Shown here: positions 25,551-34,022 of the stretch, piece by piece | Position numbering within the stretch: the stretch's first letter is position 1 | How the letters are laid out: each line of letters starts with the position of its first letter | Assembly (NCBI GenBank): GCA_963717125.1 | Contig: CAVQVG010000020.1 | Location: 186,001-250,000, forward strand | DNA length: 64,000 nucleotides | Direction: 5' to 3' | From: RYN-230 sp963717125 | GTDB taxonomy: Bacteria > Actinomycetota > Actinomycetes > Streptosporangiales > Streptosporangiaceae | Notes under the pieces: model-generated | What the model was told of the DNA's origin: nothing | Database searches by the model: none | What the model saw: only the letters and a program-made list of their open reading frames with translations | Position numbers and translations under genes: made by a program

Positions 25551-27134
25551 CTAGCCGTTCTCGCTGGCGAGCGCGCGGGGCCGGCGAGAGCGTGTTCCCG
25601 GGCAGCCGAGCGGAACCGGGTGATCGGCAGGGACGGGGCAGGGCTGGCGGACCAGGGCCGCGACCGCGGCCAGCGCGAGCACGCTGACGCCGAATGCGAT
25701 GAGGAAACCGCGGCTGAACCCGGCGGCCAGCGCCTGATCGATCATCACCGCCGTAGGCACGGCCAGGTGAGCGTGCCCGGCCGTGACAGCCTGGGCGGTC
25801 TGGCTCCGGATGCTGCCGGCGACCACCGTCCAGACCGCGCTGCCCAGCGCGGCTAGGCCGATCGCGCCGCCGACCTGCTGGCTGGTGTTGAGCAGGCTGG
25901 CGGCCACACCGGCGTCGGCCGGGGCCACCAAGGAGGTTCCGGTCAGTGTCATCGGGACGAACAGCAGCCCGAACCCGGCGGCGGTGATCACCAGTGGCCC
26001 GAGCAGGCTGCCCAGGTAGGTCGAATGCGCGGTGAGCATCGTAAACCACCAGGTTCCTCCGGCTGTGAGCACGCCGCCGGCCAGCATGAGCGGGCGCGGC
26101 CCGGTACGCGCCAGGACGCGCGAGACGATCTCTGACATCACCACGGTGGTGCAGGCGAACGGCAAGAACGCCAGCCTGACCGGATCGGGGAGTAGCCCAG
26201 CACGTTCTGCAAGAACAAGCTCATGAAGAAGAAGATCCCGAACATCGCCGTCGCCAGGCACAGCATGGTCAGGTACGAACCGGCGCGCATGCGCTGGGAG
26301 AAGATCCGCAGCGGCAGCAGCGGCTGTGGCGACCGTCGCTCGATCACCACGAATGCCGCCAGCAGCACCAGCGCCGCGGCCAGCGCGGCCACGACCGGGG
26401 CATCCCCCCAGTGGGATACGCCTCCGCTGCTGGTGGCGGCGTTCGACAGCCCGTACACCAGCAACGCCACCCCGCCGGTGCCGGTGAGGGTACCGGGCAC
26501 GTCGAACCGGCCCCGGTTGCGCTGTGAACCCGGCAGCACCTTCGGCACGGCAACCGCGGTCACCAGCCCGAGCGGGACGTTGACGAACAGCACCCATCGC
26601 CAGGATACGTACGTGGTCAGCAGCCCGCCGGCAACCAGCCCGATCGCGGCTCCGCTGCCCGACATGGCCGCGTACACGCCCATCGCCCGGTTCCGCGGCT
26701 GGCCCTCCGGGAACGTCGTGGTGATCAGCGCCAGCGCTGCCGGGGCGATCATCGCCCCGCCAGCCCCCTGCACGGCCCGCATGGCCAGCAGCATGCCCGG
26801 GCTTTGCGCGAGCCCGCCGGCCAGCGACGCGCGCTGAACAGCACCAGCCCGGCGGCCAAGACCCGCCTGCGGCCCAGCAGGTCGCCGACCGCCCGCCGAG
26901 CAGCATCAGCCCGCCGAACGTGATCGCATACCCGCTGACCACCCACTGCAGCCCGCTGCCGGAAAAGGCCAGCGCATGCTGGATCCGCGGCAGCGCGGTC
27001 ATCACGATCGTGGAGTCCAGCACCACCATCAGCTGGGCCATCACGATCACCAGCAGCGCCAGCCCCAGACGCTGGCGTGGCTGTGCCCCGGCCTGCCCAG
27101 CCTGCGCAGGGGCCGGGGTGGTTCTGCTTGCCAT
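25551..27134 (-). pseudogene. MFS (DHA2/EmrB-type) drug efflux transporter with three frameshifts (cassette 2)
   Basis: A 14-helix major facilitator: MVVLDSTIVMTALPRIQHAL (motif D1-like), then VQGAGGAMIAPAALALITTT, and later MTLTGTSLVAPADAGVAASL. The frame changes three times, each explained by one missing base: near 26890 (CGG-TCGGC), near 26830 (GCG-CGTCG) and near 26185 (TCAGG-CTGG). Total length is a multiple of three again, so the C-terminus is in the starting frame. If the gaps are sequencing errors it encodes a proton-driven efflux pump of about 528 residues; if real it is dead. Start at 27134 follows AAGGAG. LysR is divergent. Confidence 0.8.
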
Positions 27135-27296
27135 AAGCATGCTCCTTAGTGCAGTACGGACCCGGTGCGGTTCCGCCATCCAGCCTGCAAGCCCGCCCAG
27201 TGGTGATCAACGCCGATTTGAACAGCGATCTATAACCTGACAGCATCAATATCGAAGCGATGCCTGGCACGGCACCGATCCAGCGGGAGACGCGGC

Positions 27297-28220
27297 ATGG
27301 ACATGGCACAAGCGGAGGCGTTCCTGTCCGTCGCCGGAGAGCTGCACTTCGGCCGGGCCGCGCACCAGCTGCGCGTGTCCCAGCCGCGCGTGAGCCGCCT
27401 GATCGCCACGCTGGAACGCCAGGTCGGCGGGAAGCTGTTCGAGCGCACCAGCCGCCGGGTCACGCTCACCCCGCTCGGCAGGCAATTCCTGGCCGAACTC
27501 GAGCCCGGGTACGCGCAAATGCAGGCGGCGTTCGGCCGCGCCCGGCGCGCGGCCCGCGAGACAGCCGGGACGCTGCGGATCGGGTGCACGGCCTTCGTGG
27601 CCAGCCCGGCGGTCAGCCGCCTGGTGGAGGAAATCAGTACCAGGCATCCCGGATGCGAGGTGACCGTGTGTGAGGTGACGATGTGGGAGCCGTACGCGGC
27701 GCTGCGCCGCGGTGAAATCGACGTGCTGGTGGACTGGCTCGTCGTCGACGAGCCCGACCTGACCGCCGGGCCCGTGATCGAATACCGCGACCGGGTGCTC
27801 GCCGTCGGGCGCAGGCACCGGCTGGCGCCCCGCGAGAGCATCTCGGTCGAAGAGCTCGCCAACGAGGACACCAACGAACTACCGCCCTCTTACCCGGCCG
27901 CGCTCGGTGACGCCATCACGCCGCGGTTCACCCCCTCGGGCCGCCCGATCCGGCGCAGCCAGCCCACGCACAGCGCGGACGACGTCCTCACGCTGATAGC
28001 CCGGGACCGCATCGTGCACCCGACCATGGCATCCATCCCTCCCTTCGCGCGGGACGACATCACGCTGATCCCGATCCGCGACCTGCCGCCAATGCCACTC
28101 GGGCTGATCTGGCGCACAGCGCACGAGAACGCACGGATCCGTGCCTTGGCCGACGCCGCACGGGAATCCGGTCTCCTGACCACCAGCGGGCAGCGCCACC
28201 AGCCGACGACAAGCGGTTAG
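27297..28220 (+). CDS. LysR-family transcriptional regulator (cassette 2)
   Basis: A 307-residue LysR regulator. The N-terminal winged helix reads AEAFLSVAGELHFGRAAHQL, VSQPRVSRLIATLERQVG, then LFERTSRRVTLTPLG. The effector domain follows (GTLRIGCTAFVASPAVSRLV; DVLVDWLVVDEPDL; VLAVGRRHRLAPRESIS). It is divergent from the MFS efflux gene, with a 162-nt control region, and probably activates it in the presence of a small-molecule inducer. The gene is intact, unlike its two enzyme/transport partners. Confidence 0.9.
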   Translation: MDMAQAEAFLSVAGELHFGRAAHQLRVSQPRVSRLIATLERQVGGKLFERTSRRVTLTPLGRQFLAELEPGYAQMQAAFGRARRAARETAGTLRIGCTAFVASPAVSRLVEEISTRHPGCEVTVCEVTMWEPYAALRRGEIDVLVDWLVVDEPDLTAGPVIEYRDRVLAVGRRHRLAPRESISVEELANEDTNELPPSYPAALGDAITPRFTPSGRPIRRSQPTHSADDVLTLIARDRIVHPTMASIPPFARDDITLIPIRDLPPMPLGLIWRTAHENARIRALADAARESGLLTTSGQRHQPTTSG

Positions 28221-28333
28221 CTCAAAGACAACGCCCAATCTCGCCCGGCTACGCAGCGGTGGCAAGGCTGTCCCCGTCAGGAGCTGGACCAGGGGCACAG
28301 CCCTTGAACGGAACGGCTCGCAAGCTGAGTCAA

Positions 28334-28381
28334 GGAAGAAATGTCGATTCCCGATGCTCGTCTTGCAGGCGCTGTAGGCAT
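28334..28381 (+). repeat. composite cassette site B
   Basis: Left arm with AGAAATGT at 28337 (22/28 bases identical to site A), core CTT at 28362-28364 and right arm ending GCTGTAGGCAT. The right arm is the most diverged (14/20 against end site E), but the last eight bases, GTAGGCAT, are unchanged. It separates cassettes 2 and 3. Confidence 0.75.
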
Positions 28382-28387
28382 ACTTTC

Positions 28388-28503
28388 CAGGGATTGGTCC
28401 CCCGCTGGCAGGGCGTTCTGTCGAGCAGGCACTGGCCGAGTTCGCGTTCGAGGCGGTTGGCGTGCGAGATGAGGGCGGAGCGCTCGATGCCGCGGTGGCG
28501 GCG
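28388..28503 (-). pseudogene. LysR helix-turn-helix remnant at the edge of cassette 3
   Basis: The minus-strand frame reads HRGIERSALISHANRLEREL then GQCLLDRTP, the C-terminal part of a LysR DNA-binding domain (compare ISRLERELGxxLLDRT). It stops being LysR-like as it nears site B, so the gene was probably cut off at the cassette boundary. No start codon is visible. It suggests that cassette ends were trimmed or that cassettes recombined within genes. Confidence 0.5.
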
Positions 28504-28626
28504 GGGACGATCGGGTCGTGTGTGATTCGGCGCGCCGCCGCTGGCCTGAGGCTGGCCGCCTACTGGCAGGCAGTGTGACGTCGAGGTGGCGATGCGCGGA
28601 TCATGGGGTGTCGGCCGGCGTCCGCC

Positions 28627-29092
28627 TCACCTGCCGGGCAGCGGCTGCCCGGCTTGGGTCAACTCGCGGGCGGCTGCTGCTAGGCGGCGCTGGTCTGCAG
28701 GCGGTAGGTGGTCGAGCTGGCGGCGGAGTCGTGCGATGACGTCATCGTAGGTCTGGATCGCGACGGTGGTGCCTTCGTCGGTGAGGGAGACGTGGGTGGC
28801 CCGCCGGTCGTGCGGGTCGCGGGTGCGGACGACGAGTCCTCGCTGTTCGAGGCGGTTGACGAGGTTGCTCAGGCTCGACTTCTCGACGTGCAGAACGCTG
28901 CCCAGTTCGGTCATGTCCGATCGAGCCCCGGACGATGACCGCGCAGATCAGCTCGACCTGCTGCTGGCTGAGCTTATGGCCGCGGCCTGCATCGGCGAAC
29001 AGGTGCAGGACGTGGTGCGCGAGGTCGGCCAGTGCCTCGGCCAGCCCCGTGCCCTGGGGTGCCTTGGCCGTCGCGGCTGGTTCGGCTGTCAT
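28627..29092 (-). pseudogene. MarR-family regulator, one frameshift (cassette 3)
   Basis: A MarR winged-helix repressor: N-terminal MTAEPAATAKAPQGTGLAEA and LSQQQVELICAVIVRGS in one frame, then MTELGSVLHVEKSSLSNLVN and RLEQRGLVVRTRDPHDRRAT in another. One extra base near 28918 (ATCGGACATG instead of ATC-GAC-ATG) accounts for the break. Corrected length is about 154 residues, usual for MarR. It is divergent from the flavoprotein gene, with two inverted repeats in the gap (29184-29215), so it most likely represses that gene and itself. Confidence 0.75.
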
Positions 29093-29183
29093 GGTGTCGT
29101 CCGCCTCGGGCTCGGCAAAGGGTTGGTACCTGCCAATAGTCTACGGCCGCAAACAGTCCACGGCCGTGTACGAACATGTTATG

Positions 29184-29215
29184 GTTCATGATAGTGAACT
29201 GTTCATTACCATGAA
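29184..29215. promoter_or_regulatory. two inverted repeats, likely MarR operator (cassette 3)
   Basis: GTTCATGATAGTGAAC (5-6-5 inverted repeat, 29184-29199) is followed by TTCATTACCATGAA (5-4-5, 29202-29215). They lie in the divergent gap between the MarR gene and the flavoprotein gene, which starts at 29240. Two adjacent AT-rich palindromes of this size are typical of MarR repressor binding. The region is notably AT-rich for this genome, consistent with a promoter. Confidence 0.6.
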
Positions 29216-29239
29216 TCAAGCTTGGCCGGGAGGTGTCTG

Positions 29240-30352
29240 ATGACTGCCACTGTGGCAGTAGTCGGCGGTGGTTACGGCGGCATCGCCGTCGCGAAGGCGC
29301 TGGACGAGATCGCCGACGTGTGCTTGATCGAGCCACGCGAGACGTTCGTGCACAACGTCGCCGCGCTGCGCGCGGTGACCGACCCGGACTGGATCGGGCG
29401 GCTATTCCTGCCCTACAGCAGGCTGCTCGCCCGCGGGCGGGTGATCCGTGACCGGGCAGTCCGCGTGGACGCCGGCAGCGTCACACTCGGCTCGGGCGAG
29501 CAGATCGAGGCGGACTACATCATTCTGGCCACGGGGTCGCGGTACCCTTTCCCGGCCAAGCTCGACCTGGACGAGACGCTCGCCGCGAGCGCCAAGCTCC
29601 GCGCGGCCCACCAGGCACTGGCCAGCGCCGGCCACGTCCTGCTGCTCGGCGCCGGCCCGGTGGGCCTGGAGCTAGCCGGGGAGATCAAGGCGGCGTGGCC
29701 GGAAAAGTCCGTGACGATCGTTGACCCGGCCCGCGACATCCTTTCCGGTGCCTACCCCGACGAGTTCCGCGCCGAGCTGCACGGCCAGCTCAGCCGCACT
29801 CGGCGTGACCCTGATCCTCGGCACATCACTGGCCGCCGAACTCCCTGTCCGGGCCCCGCCGTGGCCCAGACGTTCACCGCGACCACCCAGAATGGCACGG
29901 CCATCGCCGCCGACATCTGGTTCCGGTGCTACGGCGTCGAGCCGGTCACCGACTACCTCGCCGCAGACCTCCAGGCCGCCCGCCAGGCCGATGGCCATCT
30001 CCGGGTCACCGATCAGCTCTGGCTGCCGGGCCAGCCCGCCGTCTTCGCGATCGGCGACATCACCGCGATCCCCGAGGCCAAGAAGGCTCAGGCGGCAGCC
30101 GCACACGCCCAGGTCGTCGCGGCCAACATCAGCAGCCTGATCCGCGGCGAACGGGATCAGGCCAGCTACCAGCCCCATCCGCCGGGCATCTCCATCCCGC
30201 TCGGGCCGGCCGGGGGCGCCTCCTACGCACCCCACGTCGGCATCGTCGGTCCCGAAACGACCGCACGGCTCAAAGGCGCCGACCTGATGATCCCCGCCTA
30301 CGCCCAGCTCCTCGGACTGCCGGAGCCCGCAGGCCAGGAGGCGACCCGGTGA
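29240..30352 (+). CDS. FAD-dependent pyridine nucleotide-disulfide oxidoreductase, AIF/NDH-2-like (cassette 3)
   Basis: A 370-residue flavoprotein with an N-terminal FAD fold (VAVVGGGYGGIAVAKALD), an NAD(P) fold (HVLLLGAGPVGLELAGEI) and the FAD-binding VFAIGDITAIPEAKKAQAAA near the C-terminus. It resembles AIF/FSP1-type NADH:quinone oxidoreductases. Residues about 187-208 look wrong (SRTRRDPDPRH); the +1 frame there reads ALGVTLILGTSLAAELPVRA, a normal family segment. So two compensating indels near 29800 and 29860 are likely. Start ATG 29240 follows GGGAGGTG. It overlaps the next gene by 4 nt. Confidence 0.82.
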   Translation: MTATVAVVGGGYGGIAVAKALDEIADVCLIEPRETFVHNVAALRAVTDPDWIGRLFLPYSRLLARGRVIRDRAVRVDAGSVTLGSGEQIEADYIILATGSRYPFPAKLDLDETLAASAKLRAAHQALASAGHVLLLGAGPVGLELAGEIKAAWPEKSVTIVDPARDILSGAYPDEFRAELHGQLSRTRRDPDPRHITGRRTPCPGPAVAQTFTATTQNGTAIAADIWFRCYGVEPVTDYLAADLQAARQADGHLRVTDQLWLPGQPAVFAIGDITAIPEAKKAQAAAAHAQVVAANISSLIRGERDQASYQPHPPGISIPLGPAGGASYAPHVGIVGPETTARLKGADLMIPAYAQLLGLPEPAGQEATR

Positions 30353-30660
30353 GGCGCGTGTTCCTGCTCCGCTACAAGACCAAGCCCGAGCACGCCGCGG
30401 AGAACGAACGGCTTGTGCACGCCGTCTTCGACGAGATCCACCGCGTCCAGCCAGAAGGCATCCGCTACTCCACCTTCCTGCTGGATGACGGCCTCACCTT
30501 CGTCAACATCGTCGCAACCGAAACCAGCAGCGGACTTGCCCCGCTCGGGCAGTTGCAGGCGTACGGACGGATCCAGCAAGGCAAATACGACCGCTTCGAC
30601 GAACCGCCGCAGGTAACCGAGCTGCACGAACTCGGGACGTACCGGGTCTTCGACGGCTGA
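30349..30660 (+). CDS. small protein, possible ABM/dabb-like fold (cassette 3)
   Basis: A 103-residue protein starting with GTG that overlaps the flavoprotein stop (GTGA), so the two are translated together. The sequence (RRVFLLRYKTKPEHAAENER, then FDEIHRVQPEGIRYSTFLLD, and ETSSGLAPLGQLQAYGRIQQ) has the strand-helix layout of small ferredoxin-like antibiotic-monooxygenase or dimeric alpha-beta barrel proteins. No catalytic residue can be named. Its coupling suggests an accessory or a small quinone/aromatic-handling enzyme working with the flavoprotein. Confidence 0.7.
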   Translation: MRRVFLLRYKTKPEHAAENERLVHAVFDEIHRVQPEGIRYSTFLLDDGLTFVNIVATETSSGLAPLGQLQAYGRIQQGKYDRFDEPPQVTELHELGTYRVFDG

Positions 30661-30823
30661 GGACCTGTACGCGGGGAAGCGAACCGGTCGCGATCAGCCT
30701 GCTGGACAGCCCCCGGGAGGCAGGCGCCGCCCAGCAAGCCGCCCCGCCACGAGTTCTCAGTCCCGCCGCGGCATGCGGACCTGGGCCGTCGGCGGCGGCA
30801 CCAAGGCAGAGTAGTGCCCGCGG

Positions 30824-30871
30824 AAAAGAAATGTCATTTTCCAAGGCCTGGCTTAGCGACTCCATAGGCAT
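30824..30871 (+). repeat. composite cassette site C
   Basis: Left arm starts AAAAGAAATGTC at 30824 (23/31 identical to the array-end left arm); core CTT at 30852-30854; right arm CTTAGCGACTCCATAGGCAT differs from end site E at a single base. It separates cassettes 3 and 4. The stretch 30661-31067 around it holds no gene that I can support. Confidence 0.85.
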
Positions 30872-31067
30872 ATCCCTGTGTCCCGAAGACGTGGGAGCAG
30901 AATTTGACGATGGAGATCGAAGTGGCACAGCTTTGGTGACGGCGGACTGATGGGTTGCCGCGTGTGCCTCCGCAGGCTGCGGCGTTGGCAGAACCTGGCG
31001 CAGTCAGTGGCCAGGCGGATTACCAGGCCGGTCATCGTAGGGCGACTACGACTGGCGTCGGCTCATT

Positions 31068-31847
31068 TCATGGTTTCGGCTCACGCGGCCGACCGGGGAG
31101 GAACGCGGTGATCGCGGTCGCGAGCTCCGGTCCGGTGAGCGCGGACCAGTGGTCGCCTGGCACGCGGGTGAATCGCGCATTGGGCAGCACCGCAGCGAGC
31201 GCCTCGGCGGAGGAATGGGCATGATCCTGATCGCCGACCACGATGAGCGTGGGGGTCTTGACCTGGCGCAGCGCCTCGTCTGGTGTTGCGATGAGCGAGT
31301 CCAGGACCTGGAGGAGCGCGCGCGGGTCACCACCGGGGCAGGTGATCCAGTGCACGGTTTCGGCGTCCGGTGATCCTGGGTCGATGGTGTCGCCGTTGGC
31401 GAGAGCGGTGAGCACGCGACGGTTCGTGCCGCCGTTCACCGCGCTGCTTACGGCGGCGAGCCCCTGGCCCGCCACGATCGCACGGGCTGGCCGGGCGCCG
31501 CGGACCAGCATCCGGAGCGCGATCCGTGCGCCCAGCGAGTAGCCGCCGAGGTCGTAGTCGTCGAGTCCGAGCCGGTCGATCAGCGCGAGCCCGTCATCGG
31601 CCAGGACATCGGGCGGATAGCAGGCCGGATCGTGCGGCCGGGCACTGTCACCGTGGCCGCGGAGATCCGGGAGGATGACGCGGTTTCCCTGTTCGGCGAG
31701 GACGGCGGCGGGACCGTGGTCGAGCCATTGCAGTGCCGTGGCGGCGAAGCCATGGAGCAGTACCAGCGGGCGGCCTTCTCCTGTCTCGCGGTAGGCCAGT
31801 TCCAGGCCATCCCGGCCGGCGAACCGGTGCACGCGCGGGTTAGTCAT
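31068..31847 (-). CDS. alpha/beta hydrolase (cassette 4)
   Basis: A 259-residue alpha/beta-hydrolase fold enzyme. The oxyanion region is LVLLHGFAATALQW, the nucleophile elbow is GYSLG (Ser), the acid is probably Asp in VVGDQDHAHS, and the catalytic His is in RVPGDHWSAL. It is similar to esterase/haloperoxidase/epoxide hydrolase-like members; substrate unknown. It starts 9 nt after the PEBP gene and is the last gene of a MarR-PEBP-hydrolase operon. The gene is intact. Confidence 0.9.
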   Translation of the reverse strand: MTNPRVHRFAGRDGLELAYRETGEGRPLVLLHGFAATALQWLDHGPAAVLAEQGNRVILPDLRGHGDSARPHDPACYPPDVLADDGLALIDRLGLDDYDLGGYSLGARIALRMLVRGARPARAIVAGQGLAAVSSAVNGGTNRRVLTALANGDTIDPGSPDAETVHWITCPGGDPRALLQVLDSLIATPDEALRQVKTPTLIVVGDQDHAHSSAEALAAVLPNARFTRVPGDHWSALTGPELATAITAFLPGRPREPKP

Positions 31848-31856
31848 GTCATGACC

Positions 31857-32417
31857 TCAGGCGCGCCGGTAGAAGCCGTCGAGACGGCCGCGGGCGAGGA
31901 CGTCGCTGGCGGCGGCCAGCACCTCGCGTGGCTTGGCGGAGTGCAGGGCAGCGCCGCCCGGCTCCGCGGCCAGGGCGAAGAGCTGGAAGACGTACCGGTG
32001 CGGGCCATGGCTTTTCGGCGGCTCCGGCCCGAGGTAGCCGCGGCCTCTGCCCGAACGCAGGAGGCGGACGCCCGCAGGGGGATTGCTGGCATCGAGCGCC
32101 CCGTGCGCCAGGCCGGTTACCGAGGGGTCGAGCAGGGCCACGCAGTGGACGTACGGCGTGGGCGTGGGGGCATCGGGATCCTCGATGACCAGCAGCAACT
32201 GTGCGGTGTCCTGCGGCGCCGGGGACCACGTCAGGGCCGGCGACAGGTCCTTGCCGCCGGCTCGCGCCGAGGCGTGAACGGCCGGGATCGTGCCCTCGTG
32301 CGCGAAGTCCGGGCTGCTCAGCGACAGCGTCTGCTCGCCGGCCAGGTTCGGGGAATTCCAGGCAAGGCCCGATTGCCCAGATCGCGGGTTCCGCGGCGAC
32401 GTGCCACGCTGTGTCAC
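31857..32417 (-). CDS. YbhB/YbcL-family PEBP-like protein (cassette 4)
   Basis: A 186-residue phosphatidylethanolamine-binding-protein-like (Raf kinase inhibitor-like) protein. It has the ligand-pocket motifs SPALTWSPAP, LLVIEDPDAPTPTPYVHCVA and GYLGPEPPKSHGPHRYVFQL. Bacterial members have no firmly known role. GTG start at 32417 is preceded by AAGGAGA. It lies 40 nt downstream of the MarR gene and 9 nt upstream of the hydrolase. Confidence 0.9.
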   Translation of the reverse strand: MTQRGTSPRNPRSGQSGLAWNSPNLAGEQTLSLSSPDFAHEGTIPAVHASARAGGKDLSPALTWSPAPQDTAQLLLVIEDPDAPTPTPYVHCVALLDPSVTGLAHGALDASNPPAGVRLLRSGRGRGYLGPEPPKSHGPHRYVFQLFALAAEPGGAALHSAKPREVLAAASDVLARGRLDGFYRRA

Positions 32418-32457
32418 TGGTTTCTCCTTATCGAGATAAAGGCGGGGCGGGCGGCGG

Positions 32458-32928
32458 TTAGCCGGCGTCGTGGTCCTGGCGTAGCCGGGCGAGCTCGCCG
32501 ACGGCGCTGTGCTCAGAGCGCTCGATGAACAACAGCAGCGTGTTCAGCTCATCAGAGCTAAAGACCGCGAGGTCGTCGTGGCTGCGGGCGGTGAGCCCGG
32601 CGTAGTAGGCCGCGATGCGGGCCAGGCCGTCACTGGTCGGCTCGATCAGGACGCGGCGCCGGTCCTTGGGGGTCCGCTTGATCAGGCCGGCCGCATCGAG
32701 CCGGTCGATCATCCGCGACACCGATCCCGGTGTCAGGCCGACCTTGCCGGCCAGTTCGGCCGCGGTGGCGAGACCCTGCTGGTTCAGCACGTGCAGGCAG
32801 CTCAGGTCGCTGGCGGTCACCCCCATCCGCTCGGCTATCAGCCGGTTGAGCTGCGAGAGGGCGTTGACCCAGCCCGGCAGCGCGGCCAGCACGCGTTCCT
32901 CGGCCTCAAGGCGCGGCGTCTGCCCCAT
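32458..32928 (-). CDS. MarR-family regulator (cassette 4)
   Basis: A 156-residue MarR winged helix protein: LIAERMGVTASDLSCLHVLN, then AAELAGKVGLTPGSVSRMID and RLDAAGLIKRTPKDRRRVLI, ending in the dimerisation helix. It is intact. It heads the PEBP-hydrolase operon and is divergent from the MFS gene, with the palindrome GTGTGTCACAC in the gap, so it probably represses both directions. Ligand unknown; phenolic or lipophilic compounds are typical for the family. Confidence 0.9.
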   Translation of the reverse strand: MGQTPRLEAEERVLAALPGWVNALSQLNRLIAERMGVTASDLSCLHVLNQQGLATAAELAGKVGLTPGSVSRMIDRLDAAGLIKRTPKDRRRVLIEPTSDGLARIAAYYAGLTARSHDDLAVFSSDELNTLLLFIERSEHSAVGELARLRQDHDAG

Positions 32929-32984
32929 CCCTCAGCCTCCCTTCTGCTCGCGCCGTCTGCTTGCACCGCACAGCATACGGACTT

Positions 32985-33003
32985 ATGGTGTGTCACACAA
33001 CAT
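32985..33003. promoter_or_regulatory. palindrome in MarR-MFS divergent region (cassette 4)
   Basis: ATG-GTGTG-T-CACAC-AA-CAT: an inner 5-1-5 perfect inverted repeat (32988-32998) with an outer ATG/CAT pair. It lies between the MarR start (32928) and the MFS start (33052), a suitable place for a repressor operator. Confidence 0.5.
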
Positions 33004-33051
33004 TTGCGTGGAGCACTTAGTGTGTGGCGTACCATCCGAAGAAGAGCGTCG

Positions 33052-33951
33052 ATGCCCGGGAAGGTCACCGGACGTACCCGCACGATCGCCCTGATCGTCG
33101 TGCTGCTCGCGGCCTTCATGGACCTGATGGACGTCACGATCCTGAACGTGACGCTGCCGACGATCCAGGCCAGCCTGCACGCCGGTCCCGTCGCGCTGGA
33201 GTGGATGCTGTCCGGTTACACCCTTGCTCTGACCGTCGGCCTGATCAGCGGCGCGCGACTGGGTGACCTGCTGGGACACAAGCGCGTGTTCGTCGCCGGC
33301 GTCGCCGGGTTCGCCGCCGCATCCGCGGTGTGCTCGCTGTCGGACAGCCCCGGGATGCTCGTCGCGGCGCGGATCGTCCAGGGACTGTTCGCCGCGGCGA
33401 TGATCCCGCAGGTGCTCTCGCTGGTTCAGCTGCTGTACCGGGCGGAGGAACGCGGTCCAGCGATGGCCGCGTACTCCGCTTTGTCGGGGATCGCCGCCAC
33501 CGCCGGCCCGATCCTGGGCCCGGCCCTGCTCGGCTGGAACCTTGACGACCAGGGCTGGCGGCTGGTGTTCTGGGTAAACGTCCCTGTCGGCGCGTTCGCC
33601 GCGATAGCGGCGGCCAGGCTCCTTCCGGGCGAACGCGGCAGCGGCGCCGGCCTGCCGGACCTGCCTGGCGCCCTGGTCGCCGGAGCGGGGCTGACCCTGG
33701 TGGTTTACCCGCTCATCGCCGCGTCCGGGAACAGCGGATGGCCGGCCTGGGCATATCCCGTCATCGTGGCGGGGCTCGCGGTACTCGCCGTGTTTGGCGT
33801 CCTGCAACGCCGCACCGCCGCACGCGGAGGCCAGCCGCCAGCTACGCCCTGCCCCGCCGTGCAACGCCAGCGCCATCACCCGCCGTCCCCCCAGCCTGGC
33901 CAGCGGCAGACCGAATCTGCCCAGGACATTGCGGGCCAGCAGCGCCATTGA
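33052..33951 (+). CDS. MFS efflux transporter, C-terminally truncated (cassette 4)
   Basis: The first about 260 residues are the N-terminal half of a DHA2-type MFS pump (MDLMDVTILNVTLPTIQASL, VQGLFAAAMIPQVLSLVQLL, FWVNVPVGAFAAIAAARLLP) with about eight hydrophobic segments. After QRRTAARGGQP the sequence becomes a hydrophilic Gln/Pro/His tail that does not match the family, and the gene ends near 285-300 residues against about 470-520 expected. The C-terminal half was lost at, or shortly before, the cassette end at 34023. Probably non-functional. Confidence 0.75.
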   Translation: MPGKVTGRTRTIALIVVLLAAFMDLMDVTILNVTLPTIQASLHAGPVALEWMLSGYTLALTVGLISGARLGDLLGHKRVFVAGVAGFAAASAVCSLSDSPGMLVAARIVQGLFAAAMIPQVLSLVQLLYRAEERGPAMAAYSALSGIAATAGPILGPALLGWNLDDQGWRLVFWVNVPVGAFAAIAAARLLPGERGSGAGLPDLPGALVAGAGLTLVVYPLIAASGNSGWPAWAYPVIVAGLAVLAVFGVLQRRTAARGGQPPATPCPAVQRQRHHPPSPQPGQRQTESAQDIAGQQRH

Positions 33952-34022
33952 CCGCGCGGCGGGCACTCAGCATGCCGCACGGGTCCCGCCAGCTAGGCGC
34001 GTAGGCCACGTGGCAGCCCGAC

